This document shows, piece by piece, positions 7,861 to 16,558 of a stretch of 37,185 nt of DNA (position 1 is its first letter; each line of letters starts with the position of its first letter). This DNA comes from Acidimicrobiales bacterium AG-414-N20. GTDB lineage: Bacteria; Actinomycetota; Acidimicrobiia; Acidimicrobiales; MedAcidi-G1. The stretch is taken from NCBI GenBank assembly GCA_003214465.1, contig QCLO01000018.1, forward strand, positions 1 through 37,185, in the 5' to 3' direction. Under the pieces are notes generated by a model. That model had not been told where the DNA came from and did no database searches. It saw nothing but the letters and a program-made list of their open reading frames with translations. The position numbers and the translations under genes were made by a program.

Positions 7861-7891
7861 TTGACAATTTAAAACGAAGAGACACTGTCTC
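7861..7891 (+). promoter_or_regulatory. Candidate promoter/operator before the fusion-protein gene
   Basis: TTGACA at 7861-7866 is a perfect -35 match. The palindrome GAGACA-C-TGTCTC at 7879-7891 covers the spacer and the expected -10 position. A repressor bound there would block this promoter. A clear -10 at 17 nt spacing is not seen; TACTTT at 7908-7913 is an alternative. Confidence 0.35.
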
Positions 7892-7933
7892 AATTTTGTA
7901 TTCGAAATACTTTTTAGAGGCAAAGGGAGAAAT

Positions 7934-10576
7934 ATGCTGAAGCGCTTATTTACGATTGTTTTACTTTTAGGAGTAGGTGCGGGTATAGCAGTTTTGTATG
8001 TGAGTCCTTGGGAAGATAATCAGGGGGAGCGAGGAGTAGTTGATCGTTTAATAGCAGAAAAAGTATCTATCAGAACTCTTACTGAAGAAATCAGGATAAG
8101 TGGAGAGATGAGAAGAGAGGAGCTCCAATCCATAAATGCTTCTTCTTCTGGGCGTTTAAGTTCGGTTGATCTCGAAGAAGGAGACATGATTGAAACCGAT
8201 GCGAAACTTTTTAGTCTTGACGGAAGACCCTCCGTAGCAGTTAATGGCAATTTTTCTTTTTACAGGGAACTTAGTGTTGGTTCACAAGGTCCAGACGTCG
8301 AACAGCTAGAAAGTATTCTTTCAGAGAACGGTTATGCGGTAGGGATAGTGGACCAGTTCTTTGATGAAGAAACAAGAAAAGGGCTAGCAGAATGGCAAAA
8401 AGATTTCGGTTTTAGTGGGGTCACGTCTGAGGTCGAAGAGATGGTGACAGTATCGTTAATGTCCAACCCTTCTGGATACAAAGTTGGTGCTGTGAATACG
8501 GTCGCAATAGAGATACTTCCAGCTAATGGTCAAACAGATCTAATTTTAGACGGTCGCCAAGGAACTCCAGTTATAGCGGCCACTCAAGTACCGGTAGTAA
8601 CAATTAGTGCTAAACCATCGGTCGTTGTCGAAGGAGGTAAAGCAGTCTTAGAACTTATTTCTCAGCCTGCGCCACCGACTGATATTGAGATTGAAATAAA
8701 ATTTTCAGGTGACGCTGTTGAAAACGATGATTACATAGAAATTAAAAAGAAAGTTGTGATACCAAAAGGTAAAAACAGTTCAAAGACCGAAATTATAATT
8801 CTTTCTGACGATGAGCTAGAGGCGAATGAAGAATTAATTGTTGAGCTCGTAGGTCAATTTGAAGATGAAGAAAGCGTCTCGCCACAAACATTAAAGGTTT
8901 TTGATCTTGAATTTCAATTAGATGAATTGATTTCTCGACGTCCAGAAATTGAAGAGGAAAAAGCTGAAGCTAGAGAAGAAAGGGATGGTTTGCAATCGAT
9001 AGTAAGAGAAAAGACAAGTATTGAACAAGAGTTATTAGAACTCGGCATACTCACTATGTTGCAGACGATTGAAGCTGATGTGACTTCTGTAGAAGCACAA
9101 GAGCTAATTCGCTTAGATCAAATCCTTGACGACGCTAATGAGGTTTTGCAAAGAGATAAAGATGACTGCGTTAATTCCAATCCTGATAATAATGATTTTG
9201 TTTGCGCTTCCCCATCTTCGGCTACTGCAGTGGCACAACAAGACAAGGCATTCAATGATTACTTCGATTATCTTGAGGTGGTTTTGGATGATTCGGCAGA
9301 ATTAACTGCTTCTAAAAGCTTGTTCGACTCTTTGGAGGACGAGTTGGAAAGAAATGTTTACTTGGTTGAATCGAAACGGGAAGAATTACGCAAAGCACAA
9401 GCAGCAAGATGGATTGTCGGTGCGCAAGATGAAGTAAAAGTAATCTTGGATGACCCACAGGTGCCAGATGTGCCTGTCTTGGTCTTAAGTGCGTCTAGTG
9501 ACACTGTGTCTGAGCCAGGAACTGCAGTATTTTCTGTGGATACAACCGGTGAAATGGTTGATGATTTAACTGTTTTTTTTGAGGTCAAAGGTGATGTGCA
9601 GCCGGGAGTTGATTACAACGTGCCTAGTGGAGATACAGAAATTGCAAAAGGTACAAAAAAAGCATCGATCTCCATAACAATTAGGGATGACAGTTTGGTA
9701 GAAGATGACGAAAAATTGATTGTACGTTTACTGGAAGATCAGAACAATAAATATTCGTTAAGTGGAGAAAGCGAAGCACACATAACGGTTGTTTCTCCAG
9801 ACTTACCAGAACTGAAACTTATCGGTGGCGGAAAGATTGAAGAAGGTGAAACTGCAGTTGTAACTGTTGAAGCAGATCAAGCTGTAACAGTGGACACATC
9901 AATCAATTATTCCGTTACCGGCAGCGCTCAGGCAGGTGTTGATTACCAAGTGCTTACAGGTTCAGCGCTTCTTAGATCGGGTGAAACTTCTTTAGACATT
10001 CCAATTAGATCTCTTCAAGATGACATTGTATTCAAGCCGGGAGACATGATAGTTGCTGACTGGCCAGCACGGATCGGACGTGTCTCTTTTGACAATGGAG
10101 ATTTTGTTCAGTCAGGGTCGGAAATACTTAAGTTAACAGAACCTCAATTTGCTATAACTCTTTTTTCCAGCCCCACAGACAGAGCCAAGTTGAAGACTGG
10201 TCAAGAAGTAACAGTCAATCTTGACGCAGGAGATCAAGAATCTGAGGGCGTTATTACTCAACTCGACGACACGGCTAGTAGTGACGGAGGGAGTGAACTA
10301 TATGAGGGAATAATAGAAACTGTGGATGAACTTATTGCAGTTGAAGGGGCAGTTATTTCAATTGATGTAGTCGTATCAGAAGTGATGGATGCAGTCGTAG
10401 TACCGATTGCGGCAGTACTAACCGAAGGCTCAGATGAAAAGGTAAGAATTGTTACCAAAGATGGCAAAATTGAACGTCGCGTCATTGAAACGGGGATGTT
10501 GGATGGAGCGTGGGTTGAAGTCGTAGCGGGAGTGTCACCCGGTGAGTTTGTGATATTAGAAATCGACAGGTCCTGA
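7934..10576 (+). CDS. Membrane fusion protein with peptidoglycan-binding and Calx-beta domains
   Basis: This is the periplasmic/wall-side adaptor of an ABC exporter. An N-terminal membrane anchor (residues 5-24) is followed by the first half of a lipoyl-like domain (about 50-100). Next come a peptidoglycan-binding repeat (about 116-162), a Calx-beta domain (about 220-322), and a coiled-coil hairpin (about 324-400 and 430-495) whose tip holds C412 and C424. Two further Calx-beta repeats lie at about 512-618 and 624-696. The second lipoyl half, beta barrel and membrane-proximal domain fill 700-880. Calx-beta signs are GVDYNVPSGD, DDSLVEDDEKL and GVDYQVLTG. At 880 residues it is about twice the size of MacA. 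GGGAG precedes the ATG. The ATPase gene follows after 9 bases. Confidence 0.85.
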   Translation: MLKRLFTIVLLLGVGAGIAVLYVSPWEDNQGERGVVDRLIAEKVSIRTLTEEIRISGEMRREELQSINASSSGRLSSVDLEEGDMIETDAKLFSLDGRPSVAVNGNFSFYRELSVGSQGPDVEQLESILSENGYAVGIVDQFFDEETRKGLAEWQKDFGFSGVTSEVEEMVTVSLMSNPSGYKVGAVNTVAIEILPANGQTDLILDGRQGTPVIAATQVPVVTISAKPSVVVEGGKAVLELISQPAPPTDIEIEIKFSGDAVENDDYIEIKKKVVIPKGKNSSKTEIIILSDDELEANEELIVELVGQFEDEESVSPQTLKVFDLEFQLDELISRRPEIEEEKAEAREERDGLQSIVREKTSIEQELLELGILTMLQTIEADVTSVEAQELIRLDQILDDANEVLQRDKDDCVNSNPDNNDFVCASPSSATAVAQQDKAFNDYFDYLEVVLDDSAELTASKSLFDSLEDELERNVYLVESKREELRKAQAARWIVGAQDEVKVILDDPQVPDVPVLVLSASSDTVSEPGTAVFSVDTTGEMVDDLTVFFEVKGDVQPGVDYNVPSGDTEIAKGTKKASISITIRDDSLVEDDEKLIVRLLEDQNNKYSLSGESEAHITVVSPDLPELKLIGGGKIEEGETAVVTVEADQAVTVDTSINYSVTGSAQAGVDYQVLTGSALLRSGETSLDIPIRSLQDDIVFKPGDMIVADWPARIGRVSFDNGDFVQSGSEILKLTEPQFAITLFSSPTDRAKLKTGQEVTVNLDAGDQESEGVITQLDDTASSDGGSELYEGIIETVDELIAVEGAVISIDVVVSEVMDAVVVPIAAVLTEGSDEKVRIVTKDGKIERRVIETGMLDGAWVEVVAGVSPGEFVILEIDRS

Positions 10577-10585
10577 GCTAGACAA

Positions 10586-11284
10586 ATGATCGAGAGTGAA
10601 AACCTCCTTTCCTTGGAAGAGGTAACTAGAACCTACGGTTCAGACGTAAAAGTACACGCTTTAAGGGAAGTTTCACTGAATATATTGTCCGGCGACTTCA
10701 TGTCAATTATCGGCCCTTCAGGCTCAGGAAAATCCACGATGTTAGGCCTGCTAGGACTTTTAGATATTCCGACATCAGGAAGAGTAATAGTTAAGGATGT
10801 GGAATCAACCGGTCTGGGTGATGTGGAAAGATCTCGATTACGCGGTCAGACAATCGGGTTTGTATTTCAGCAATTTCATTTAATACCTCATTTAACCGCT
10901 CTGGGTAATGTAGAAACTGCTTTGCTCTATAGAGGGTTATCAGTTGCTGAGCGTCGACAGAAAGCTTTTGAATCTCTCGAAAAAGTTGGACTTTCAGAAA
11001 GGTGTGATCACAGACCAGTGCAATTATCCGGCGGCGAACAACAACGTGTAGCCATTGCAAGAGCGATAGTTACTGACCCTTTAGTAGTTCTAGCAGATGA
11101 ACCTACCGGTGCACTTGATTCAGAAAACGCTGAAAATATCATGGAAATTTTTGCTGGTTTGAAGTCTCCTGAACGAGCAGTTTGCTTAGTCACACACGAT
11201 ATGGAAATAGCTGACGCTACAGACCGACGAGTTTCGATGAAAGACGGATCAATTGTCGAAGATCTTGTGAGAGAAATAATATGA
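10586..11284 (+). CDS. MacB/LolD-type ABC transporter ATPase
   Basis: This is the ATP-hydrolysing subunit of a MacB-like exporter. It has Walker [11 protein letters not shown]-loop FQQFHL, signature [14 protein letters not shown], Walker B VVLADEPTG followed by ALD, and H-loop THD. The 232-residue length is typical. It overlaps the downstream permease gene by 4 bases (ATGA), which implies coupled translation. With the upstream fusion protein and downstream permease it forms a three-part system. Substrates of such systems in Gram-positive bacteria include peptides, lipids and antibiotics; nothing here fixes the substrate. Confidence 0.93.
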   Translation: MIESENLLSLEEVTRTYGSDVKVHALREVSLNILSGDFMSIIGPSGSGKSTMLGLLGLLDIPTSGRVIVKDVESTGLGDVERSRLRGQTIGFVFQQFHLIPHLTALGNVETALLYRGLSVAERRQKAFESLEKVGLSERCDHRPVQLSGGEQQRVAIARAIVTDPLVVLADEPTGALDSENAENIMEIFAGLKSPERAVCLVTHDMEIADATDRRVSMKDGSIVEDLVREII

Positions 11285-12471
11285 GTCGTATATTAGATCT
11301 AGTCAGAGTAGCTGCAGCAGGTCTAACAGCTAGAAAAGTTAGGACCTTCTTGATACTGCTAGGTCCTATTCTGGGTGTAGGAGCGATTGTCTCTGCTATA
11401 GGAATCAATGAAAGTTCAAAAGGCTACTTAAAGGAACAGCTTCAAGAACTAGGAACTGATTTGATAGTAGCTAATGCACAAGACTCGCTAGGAGGTTTTG
11501 GACAAAATCCTCGAATACCAGAAGATGCAATCGGTAGAGTCGCCCGATTGCCTGATGTAACTTCGGTTACAGGAACTTTTCAAATTTCGAATATTGTCAC
11601 GCTCCCATTTGAAGACGCAGAAAACTATTACCGTGCTTTTCCTGTACCCGTGATAGCTACTGGATTAAATCTTCCAACAACTATGGAAGTCCCAATGGTA
11701 AGTGGAAGATTCTTAAACGATTTTGACTCGAGCAATGCGGCACGAGTAGCAGTAATAGGAAGAGATTTGGCAGATGAATACGGATATCTGCGAGGGGAAT
11801 CTAGAACTATTTCATTGAATGGTGTTAGTTATGGAATAGTAGGAGTTCTCGATTGGGTTCTTTTGGAACCATCCATGGACTCTGCCGTTTTCATCACCTT
11901 CCCAACAGCAGAAAATGACTGGGAAATCGATAATCAAGACCCAAGTAGACTTTATGTACGTGCGCCTACAAACACGAAACAAGTATCAGAAGAGATACCG
12001 ACCGTTGTGAGTTTAGGGGGGCCAGATGGCGCGCGAACTAGTGTCCCAACCGATCTTTTAGATGCAGAGTCGCAGGTTGATGAGAGTTTAAACAATCTGA
12101 CAAAACTGATGGGAGGACTTGCTCTTGTAGTGGGCGGTGTGGGAATTGCAAACGTAATGTCTATTTCCGTAATTCAAAGATCTTCAGAAATTGGAATTCG
12201 ACGTGCATTAGGGCATACCCGGTCGACAATAGGAGTCCAGTTTCTATTTGAAGCCTTAGTAGTAGGTATTTTAGGTGGGGCTCTTGGAGCATTAGCGGGA
12301 GCAGGTATTGTCTGGTTAACAGCATGGATGAGGGGTTACGTAATGGTTCTCTCTATACCGGCTTTAATCGGGTGGGGGTCAGTTTCTGTAGCTGTTGCCG
12401 TTATAGCGGGACTTTATCCCTCTCTTAAAGCGGCACGATTAGAACCTCTAGAAACTTTAAGACTCGGTTAA
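11281..12471 (+). CDS. MacB/FtsX-family ABC permease
   Basis: This is the membrane subunit of the export system. A first helix lies at about residues 20-42, followed by an extracytoplasmic MacB periplasmic-core domain (about 45-270). Three helices are then clustered in the C-terminal third: KLMGGLALVVGGVGIANVMS, the FLFEALVVGILGG region, and the VSVAVAVIAGLYP region. The RSSEIGIRRALG motif after the second helix is a hallmark of the FtsX/MacB family, and the protein ends in the typical AARLEPLETLR. It carries no fused ATPase domain, so it pairs with the preceding gene. Confidence 0.93.
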   Translation: MSRILDLVRVAAAGLTARKVRTFLILLGPILGVGAIVSAIGINESSKGYLKEQLQELGTDLIVANAQDSLGGFGQNPRIPEDAIGRVARLPDVTSVTGTFQISNIVTLPFEDAENYYRAFPVPVIATGLNLPTTMEVPMVSGRFLNDFDSSNAARVAVIGRDLADEYGYLRGESRTISLNGVSYGIVGVLDWVLLEPSMDSAVFITFPTAENDWEIDNQDPSRLYVRAPTNTKQVSEEIPTVVSLGGPDGARTSVPTDLLDAESQVDESLNNLTKLMGGLALVVGGVGIANVMSISVIQRSSEIGIRRALGHTRSTIGVQFLFEALVVGILGGALGALAGAGIVWLTAWMRGYVMVLSIPALIGWGSVSVAVAVIAGLYPSLKAARLEPLETLRLG

Positions 12472-12480
12472 TATCTAACC

Positions 12481-12486
12481 TAATAT
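12481..12486 (+). promoter_or_regulatory. -10 hexamer for leaderless rsgA
   Basis: TAATAT ends exactly 6 nt before the ATG at 12493, and no Shine-Dalgarno sequence precedes that ATG. A weak -35-like TTAAGA lies about 18 nt upstream. The hexamer starts 9 bases after the stop of the permease gene, so rsgA probably has its own promoter. Confidence 0.55.
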
Positions 12487-12492
12487 TTGTTT

Positions 12493-13476
12493 ATGTCTGT
12501 CGACCTTTTTGATTATGGATTTAACGAAAGTATTTCTTCCTCTAAAGAGGGTGTTGGAAGAATCGTCAGAGTGGACCGTGGCGAATGTGATGTAATTACA
12601 GAAAAAGGAAAAGTAAGAGCTGTATCAGATTCGAATAGATCTCAGAGAGTAGTTGCTCCAGTGACAGGCGACTGGGTCAAATTGGCAAATATCCCGGAGA
12701 TCGGCACTGTGATTGAGGAGGTTCTACCACGTAAGAACAAGTTGTCTCGTCGGGACCCTTCAGACGAAAGACTGGAGCAAGTCCTAGTTTCCAACTTGGA
12801 CTTAGTGATAATAGTCCATGGCATAGACCGTCCACTCCCACCCGGCCGTATCGAAAGGCTTTTGACTTTAGCCTGGAGCAGTCAGAGTCAGGTGATCGTT
12901 GTTCTAACAAAAGTTAGAGAAAGAGACGAATTGTTAGAAGAAACAATGCGAATAATTAAAGCTATAGCTCCAGAGGTAGCAACTCTTACAGTTGATTCAG
13001 CTAACACTTCTGATTCGGGATTAGAAGAAATAAAACAAATGTTAAAACAAGGTTATACAGCTGCACTAATAGGAGAGTCAGGTGCTGGCAAGTCATCTCT
13101 TGCAAACGCGCTATTGGGTGGTGAAATTTTAGAAACAGGCGAAGTTAGATCAGGTGACAAAAGAGGGAGACATACAACAGTCACACGAGAAATGCTTCTT
13201 TGTCCAGATGGGGGTTTGTTAGTTGACACTCCAGGTTTACGCTCTGTTGGAATATGGGACGCTAAAGATTCTTTAGAAAAAGTTTTTGCTGATTTAGAAA
13301 AACGGTCCAAAGATTGCCGTTTCAGTGACTGTATGCACGATAGCGAACCAGATTGTGCTGTGATTGAAGACGTTTTACAGGGTTTAGTAGACGAAAGGAG
13401 GCTGACTAGGTATAAGGCTCTTTTGAAGGAACTATCAGGTCAACAGACGAAAACTGCAAAACGTAAAAACAGATGA
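12493..13476 (+). CDS. rsgA: Ribosome small-subunit maturation GTPase RsgA
   Basis: RsgA is a circularly permuted GTPase that checks late 30S ribosome assembly. An N-terminal OB-fold carries the VTGDWVK motif. The GTPase core follows, with LTKV as G4, GESGAGKSS as G1 near residue 194, GRHTT as G2 and DTPGL as G3. The C-terminal zinc site is CRFSDCMHDSEPDC near residue 275. The G4 motif lacks the usual Asp (TKVR instead of N/TKxD). The ATG at 12493 is chosen over a TTG at 12487 because the -10 spacing and the family N terminus fit. Length is 327. Confidence 0.95.
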   Translation: MSVDLFDYGFNESISSSKEGVGRIVRVDRGECDVITEKGKVRAVSDSNRSQRVVAPVTGDWVKLANIPEIGTVIEEVLPRKNKLSRRDPSDERLEQVLVSNLDLVIIVHGIDRPLPPGRIERLLTLAWSSQSQVIVVLTKVRERDELLEETMRIIKAIAPEVATLTVDSANTSDSGLEEIKQMLKQGYTAALIGESGAGKSSLANALLGGEILETGEVRSGDKRGRHTTVTREMLLCPDGGLLVDTPGLRSVGIWDAKDSLEKVFADLEKRSKDCRFSDCMHDSEPDCAVIEDVLQGLVDERRLTRYKALLKELSGQQTKTAKRKNR

Positions 13477-13488
13477 CATCTACTAGTA

Positions 13489-14988
13489 CTAGCTATTTTC
13501 TTTAGAGACAAGATCCTTCAAAAAAGACCGATTAATTTTGAAACCATGTTTTAGTGGCAGTTCATCAATAACGGTTACTTCTTCTGGAAGTTTGTATCTA
13601 GCGAGTTTGTCTTTTCCAAATTCAATCAGATCCTTCAGAGTTGGACTTTCTCCGGATTTTGAAGGTACAACAAAAGCAACTCCTGTCTCTCCTAAAGTAT
13701 TGTGAGGCTTTGGGATTAATACCATTTGTTCAATTTTAGGGTGGGTGCTTAAAACTGATTCAACTTCTTGCGGATAGACGTTATAACCACCTCTTATAAA
13801 CATTTCGTTAGTTCTACCAGCAAGGCTAAAAAGCCCACCCTCCCTCTCTCTTGCCAAGTCCTCTGTTTTTAACCATCCATCGACTAGAAATTTTTTTGTG
13901 TTTTTTGAATCGCGCCAATATGAGTTCATAGAACTTGGAGTTTTAAGAAACAGTTCCCCAATCTCACCAGTTTCAACAAGTTGTCCATCTTCACCGAGTA
14001 TTTTTGCTTGTACTCCTGGTCTCGGTTTACCAATTGTGTAAAGGGATTCTTCCAATGGAGCTTCGAGCGAAGTGGCCAATCCGATTCCACCTGACTCTGT
14101 TGATGAATAGCGAATCGAATAAGGGGCATTGAAATTCTCTTTCGCTCTTATTACTAATGAAGGCGGAGAAGGACCTCCGCCAGCGACAACTGCCTTAACG
14201 CAACCTAAATCGTAATTTTCTAAGTTCTCTACTTTTAGGAGTAGTGAAATTTGCGCCGACACACCTGCAATGGCAGATATGCGGTGTGTCTCGACAAGTT
14301 CCAGAACCTTTTCAGCTTTCCATCTATCAAGAATATGGAGCGTCAAGCCTTTCGATAGTTGCCACGGTAGTTTTGTCATACTTCCCACGTGTGCAAAAGC
14401 CGTACTGGGAACCAGGTGGCCACCGGTCCCCCAAACGCCTTCTGTATCCATTTTTTGTATTGCAAGGAGTTCCTTGTTTGTGAATAAGGCACCTTTAGGA
14501 ATGCCAGTTGATCCCGATGTAAAACAGACACAGATTGCTCGATCAAAATTCTCTTCAAGTTCTTTTGGTTGGAATGAATCGGAACGAAGATCTAGTAGTA
14601 GTTTCTGACTATTTTCAGTAATTTCTATCGTCTCAACAGAAAGGTCTGTTGGGATTCCATCTGACAGATCAAGAGTAGTAATAACAAGATCTGGTTCCGT
14701 GATTTCACAAATTGCTCTCCTCTCGAGAGCTTTAAAACGTGGATTAACACCAGCAGTTATTACACCAAGTTTTGATGCGGCTATATAGATAATCAGGTAT
14801 TCGATACTGGTAGGAAGAGACAGTAAAACGATTGACCCTTCCATTAAGCCTCTTTTTAGAAGACCGCCTGACACTTCGTCAGAGATTCTGTCTAAATCTT
14901 TGTATGAAAGAGAGATACCATTTTCGCATTCAATTGCGGTTTTATCCTCAAAATTTGCGGCAGCGGCTCTTACTATTTCTGGAAGCAT
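13489..14988 (-). CDS. Acyl-CoA synthetase (class I adenylate-forming enzyme)
   Basis: The enzyme activates a carboxylic acid to an acyl-adenylate and then an acyl-CoA. Motif A3 is FTSGSTGIPKG near residue 155. A5 is YSSTESGG near 290, A7 is WLKTEDLA near 375, and A8 with the hinge is GRTNEMFIRGGYNVYPQEVE near 395. The C-terminal region has PLKHGFKINR, whose Lys fits the catalytic A10 lysine. The 499-residue length fits medium- or long-chain and aromatic acyl-CoA ligases; the substrate is not predictable. The start has no strong Shine-Dalgarno sequence; TAGCAT lies 8 nt before the ATG, a near-leaderless arrangement. It is convergent with rsgA. Confidence 0.88.
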   Translation of the reverse strand: MLPEIVRAAAANFEDKTAIECENGISLSYKDLDRISDEVSGGLLKRGLMEGSIVLLSLPTSIEYLIIYIAASKLGVITAGVNPRFKALERRAICEITEPDLVITTLDLSDGIPTDLSVETIEITENSQKLLLDLRSDSFQPKELEENFDRAICVCFTSGSTGIPKGALFTNKELLAIQKMDTEGVWGTGGHLVPSTAFAHVGSMTKLPWQLSKGLTLHILDRWKAEKVLELVETHRISAIAGVSAQISLLLKVENLENYDLGCVKAVVAGGGPSPPSLVIRAKENFNAPYSIRYSSTESGGIGLATSLEAPLEESLYTIGKPRPGVQAKILGEDGQLVETGEIGELFLKTPSSMNSYWRDSKNTKKFLVDGWLKTEDLAREREGGLFSLAGRTNEMFIRGGYNVYPQEVESVLSTHPKIEQMVLIPKPHNTLGETGVAFVVPSKSGESPTLKDLIEFGKDKLARYKLPEEVTVIDELPLKHGFKINRSFLKDLVSKENS

Positions 14989-15077
14989 TAAAAGAAATGC
15001 TATCTCTTTCCAGAAGTGGGTGATTTAATTAATTATTTTTCCTCTTAGGGGTAGCGATTTTTGTGAAAATTTTTAAT

Positions 15078-15109
15078 CTACGTGGGGGCATGTATAACTT
15101 GCCCCGTAG
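15078..15109 (+). promoter_or_regulatory. Imperfect hairpin upstream of the deacylase gene
   Basis: GGGGCA at 15085-15090 pairs with TGCCCC at 15100-15105. After a 3-base bulge on the left arm, CTAC (15078-15081) pairs with GTAG (15106-15109). The loop contains TATAAC. It could be an operator or an mRNA leader structure. The rest of the 182-base gap between the divergent genes is AT-rich, with AGGAGG at 15155-15160. Confidence 0.35.
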
Positions 15110-15170
15110 CATTGCACTTTGAGAAGGTTGTCCAGCTGAGCTTTCGATATTTTCAGGAGGAAAACACTAA

Positions 15171-15641
15171 ATGGCGCGGATGAATGCAATTGACAGATTC
15201 ATTGGTGAAGCTGAGGCTTCTGGGTTGGATATCGAAGTGCAGCGTTATCCAGATGGGACACGAACAGCTGCGGACGCAGCTGCAGCAGTCGGTTGCAAGA
15301 TAGATCAGATAGTAAAGTCCTTGGTTTTCATGGCTGATGTTCGGCCGATACTCATCCTTTGCTCTGGAGCGCGCAGGGTTGATGAAGAAAAATTGGCCGA
15401 ATACATAGGAACAGAAATAAGAATTGCAGGTGCTAGTGAGGTTCGTGCCGCTACAGGTTATGCAATTGGAGGCACCCCTCCGCTGGGTCACACAGTCCCA
15501 CTCAAGACAGTAGTAGATCCACACCTAATGGAATTTGAAGAAATTTGGGCTGCAGCAGGCACACCAGATTCTGTATTTCCGATACAACCAAAAGAACTTG
15601 TAAAAGCTACTAGCGGTGCTGTGGTCGCAGTCACACGCTGA
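15171..15641 (+). CDS. YbaK/ProX-type aminoacyl-tRNA deacylase
   Basis: This is a 156-residue single-domain member of the YbaK/EbsC family, which hydrolyses mischarged tRNAs such as Cys- or Ala-tRNA(Pro). Family signs are the IDQIVKSLVF segment, with a Lys aligned to the functional lysine, ATGYAIGGTPPLGH and the VKATSGAVVAV end. A strong AGGAGG ribosome-binding site at 15155-15160 supports the ATG at 15171; a second ATG at 15180 is possible. The SDR gene follows after 14 bases, so the two are likely cotranscribed, though they have no obvious shared task. Confidence 0.88.
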   Translation: MARMNAIDRFIGEAEASGLDIEVQRYPDGTRTAADAAAAVGCKIDQIVKSLVFMADVRPILILCSGARRVDEEKLAEYIGTEIRIAGASEVRAATGYAIGGTPPLGHTVPLKTVVDPHLMEFEEIWAAAGTPDSVFPIQPKELVKATSGAVVAVTR

Positions 15642-15655
15642 AGAAAAGAGTAAAA

Positions 15656-16558
15656 ATGTCCGGTAACTGTGATGGTCGGGTAGTGATCGTAACGGGAGCT
15701 GGGAGAGGGCTCGGTAGAGCTCATGCTTTAGCGCTCGCATCAGAAGGAGCTTTCGTTTTAGTCAACGATTTAGGGGTTTCACTGGATGGGGAAGGCACGG
15801 GATCCTCTCCTGCGGATCAAGTAGTGCAAGAAATCTTAGAGATGGGAGGAAAAGCTGAAGCTAATTCAGCTGATGTGGCTGATTGGGAGCAAGCTGAAAA
15901 AATGGTTTCTCACACTATTGAAAAATGGGGAAGATTAGACGCTTTAATTTGCAACGCTGGTTTCCTCAGGGACCGAATGTTGGTGGGTATGAGTGAAGAG
16001 GAATGGGATTCAGTGATACGAGTTCACCTCAAAGGCCATTTGGCACCTGCCCGTCATGCAGCAGGCTACTGGAGAAATTTAGCAAAAGAAGGAAAAGAGG
16101 TTGAAGGTCGAATAGTAATGACATCTTCAGGAGCAGGTCTTATGGGAAGCGTGGGTCAAGGCAACTACGCAGCAGCTAAAGCAGGAATAGCACTGTTGGT
16201 TGTTCAAGCATCAGCAGAGTGGGGCCAATATGGTATCAAAGTAAATGGCATAGCACCAGATGCGAGAACGCGCATGACAGAAGGGATTTTTTATGATGCT
16301 GAAATTCCTGAAGGTTGGGATGAAAAGGACCCTGAAAATGTTTCACCTCTTGTTGTTTGGTTGTCGAGTAAAGATTGCAACGTGACAGGAAGAATATTCG
16401 AAATTTCAGGTGGAAAAATTAACCTATGTGATGGCTGGAGGCACGGTCCGTCTGAAGAGGTGGAGGGTAGAAAGTTTGAAGTTAACGAAATTGGTGAAGC
16501 AATAAATCGGTTATTGGAAAAAATTCCTCCACCAGAGAGTGTTTATGGCTCACGTTAA
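15656..16558 (+). CDS. Short-chain dehydrogenase (MFE-2 / 17-beta-HSD4-like)
   Basis: This NAD(P)-dependent oxidoreductase probably oxidises a 3-hydroxyacyl-CoA. It has the TGAGRGLGRAHA cofactor motif near residue 14, CNAG near 97, a Ser in MTSSGAG near 151 and the NYAAAKAG active-site Tyr-Lys near 171. VNDLGVSLDGEGTG after the second strand resembles the dehydrogenase part of peroxisomal multifunctional enzyme 2 and its actinobacterial relatives. It is 300 residues, longer than a basic SDR, with an extra C-terminal segment. Its 3' end overlaps that of the convergent GntR gene by 9 bases. Confidence 0.88.
   Translation: MSGNCDGRVVIVTGAGRGLGRAHALALASEGAFVLVNDLGVSLDGEGTGSSPADQVVQEILEMGGKAEANSADVADWEQAEKMVSHTIEKWGRLDALICNAGFLRDRMLVGMSEEEWDSVIRVHLKGHLAPARHAAGYWRNLAKEGKEVEGRIVMTSSGAGLMGSVGQGNYAAAKAGIALLVVQASAEWGQYGIKVNGIAPDARTRMTEGIFYDAEIPEGWDEKDPENVSPLVVWLSSKDCNVTGRIFEISGGKINLCDGWRHGPSEEVEGRKFEVNEIGEAINRLLEKIPPPESVYGSR

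Noticed and set aside
13480-13495. CTAGTACTAG palindrome between rsgA and the acyl-CoA synthetase gene as a terminator
   Set aside because: It is short, without a loop or a T-run; self-complementary 10-mers of this kind are expected by chance.
14270-14608. Plus-strand frames inside the acyl-CoA synthetase gene
   Set aside because: The minus-strand gene has all adenylation motifs across this region, so these are shadows.
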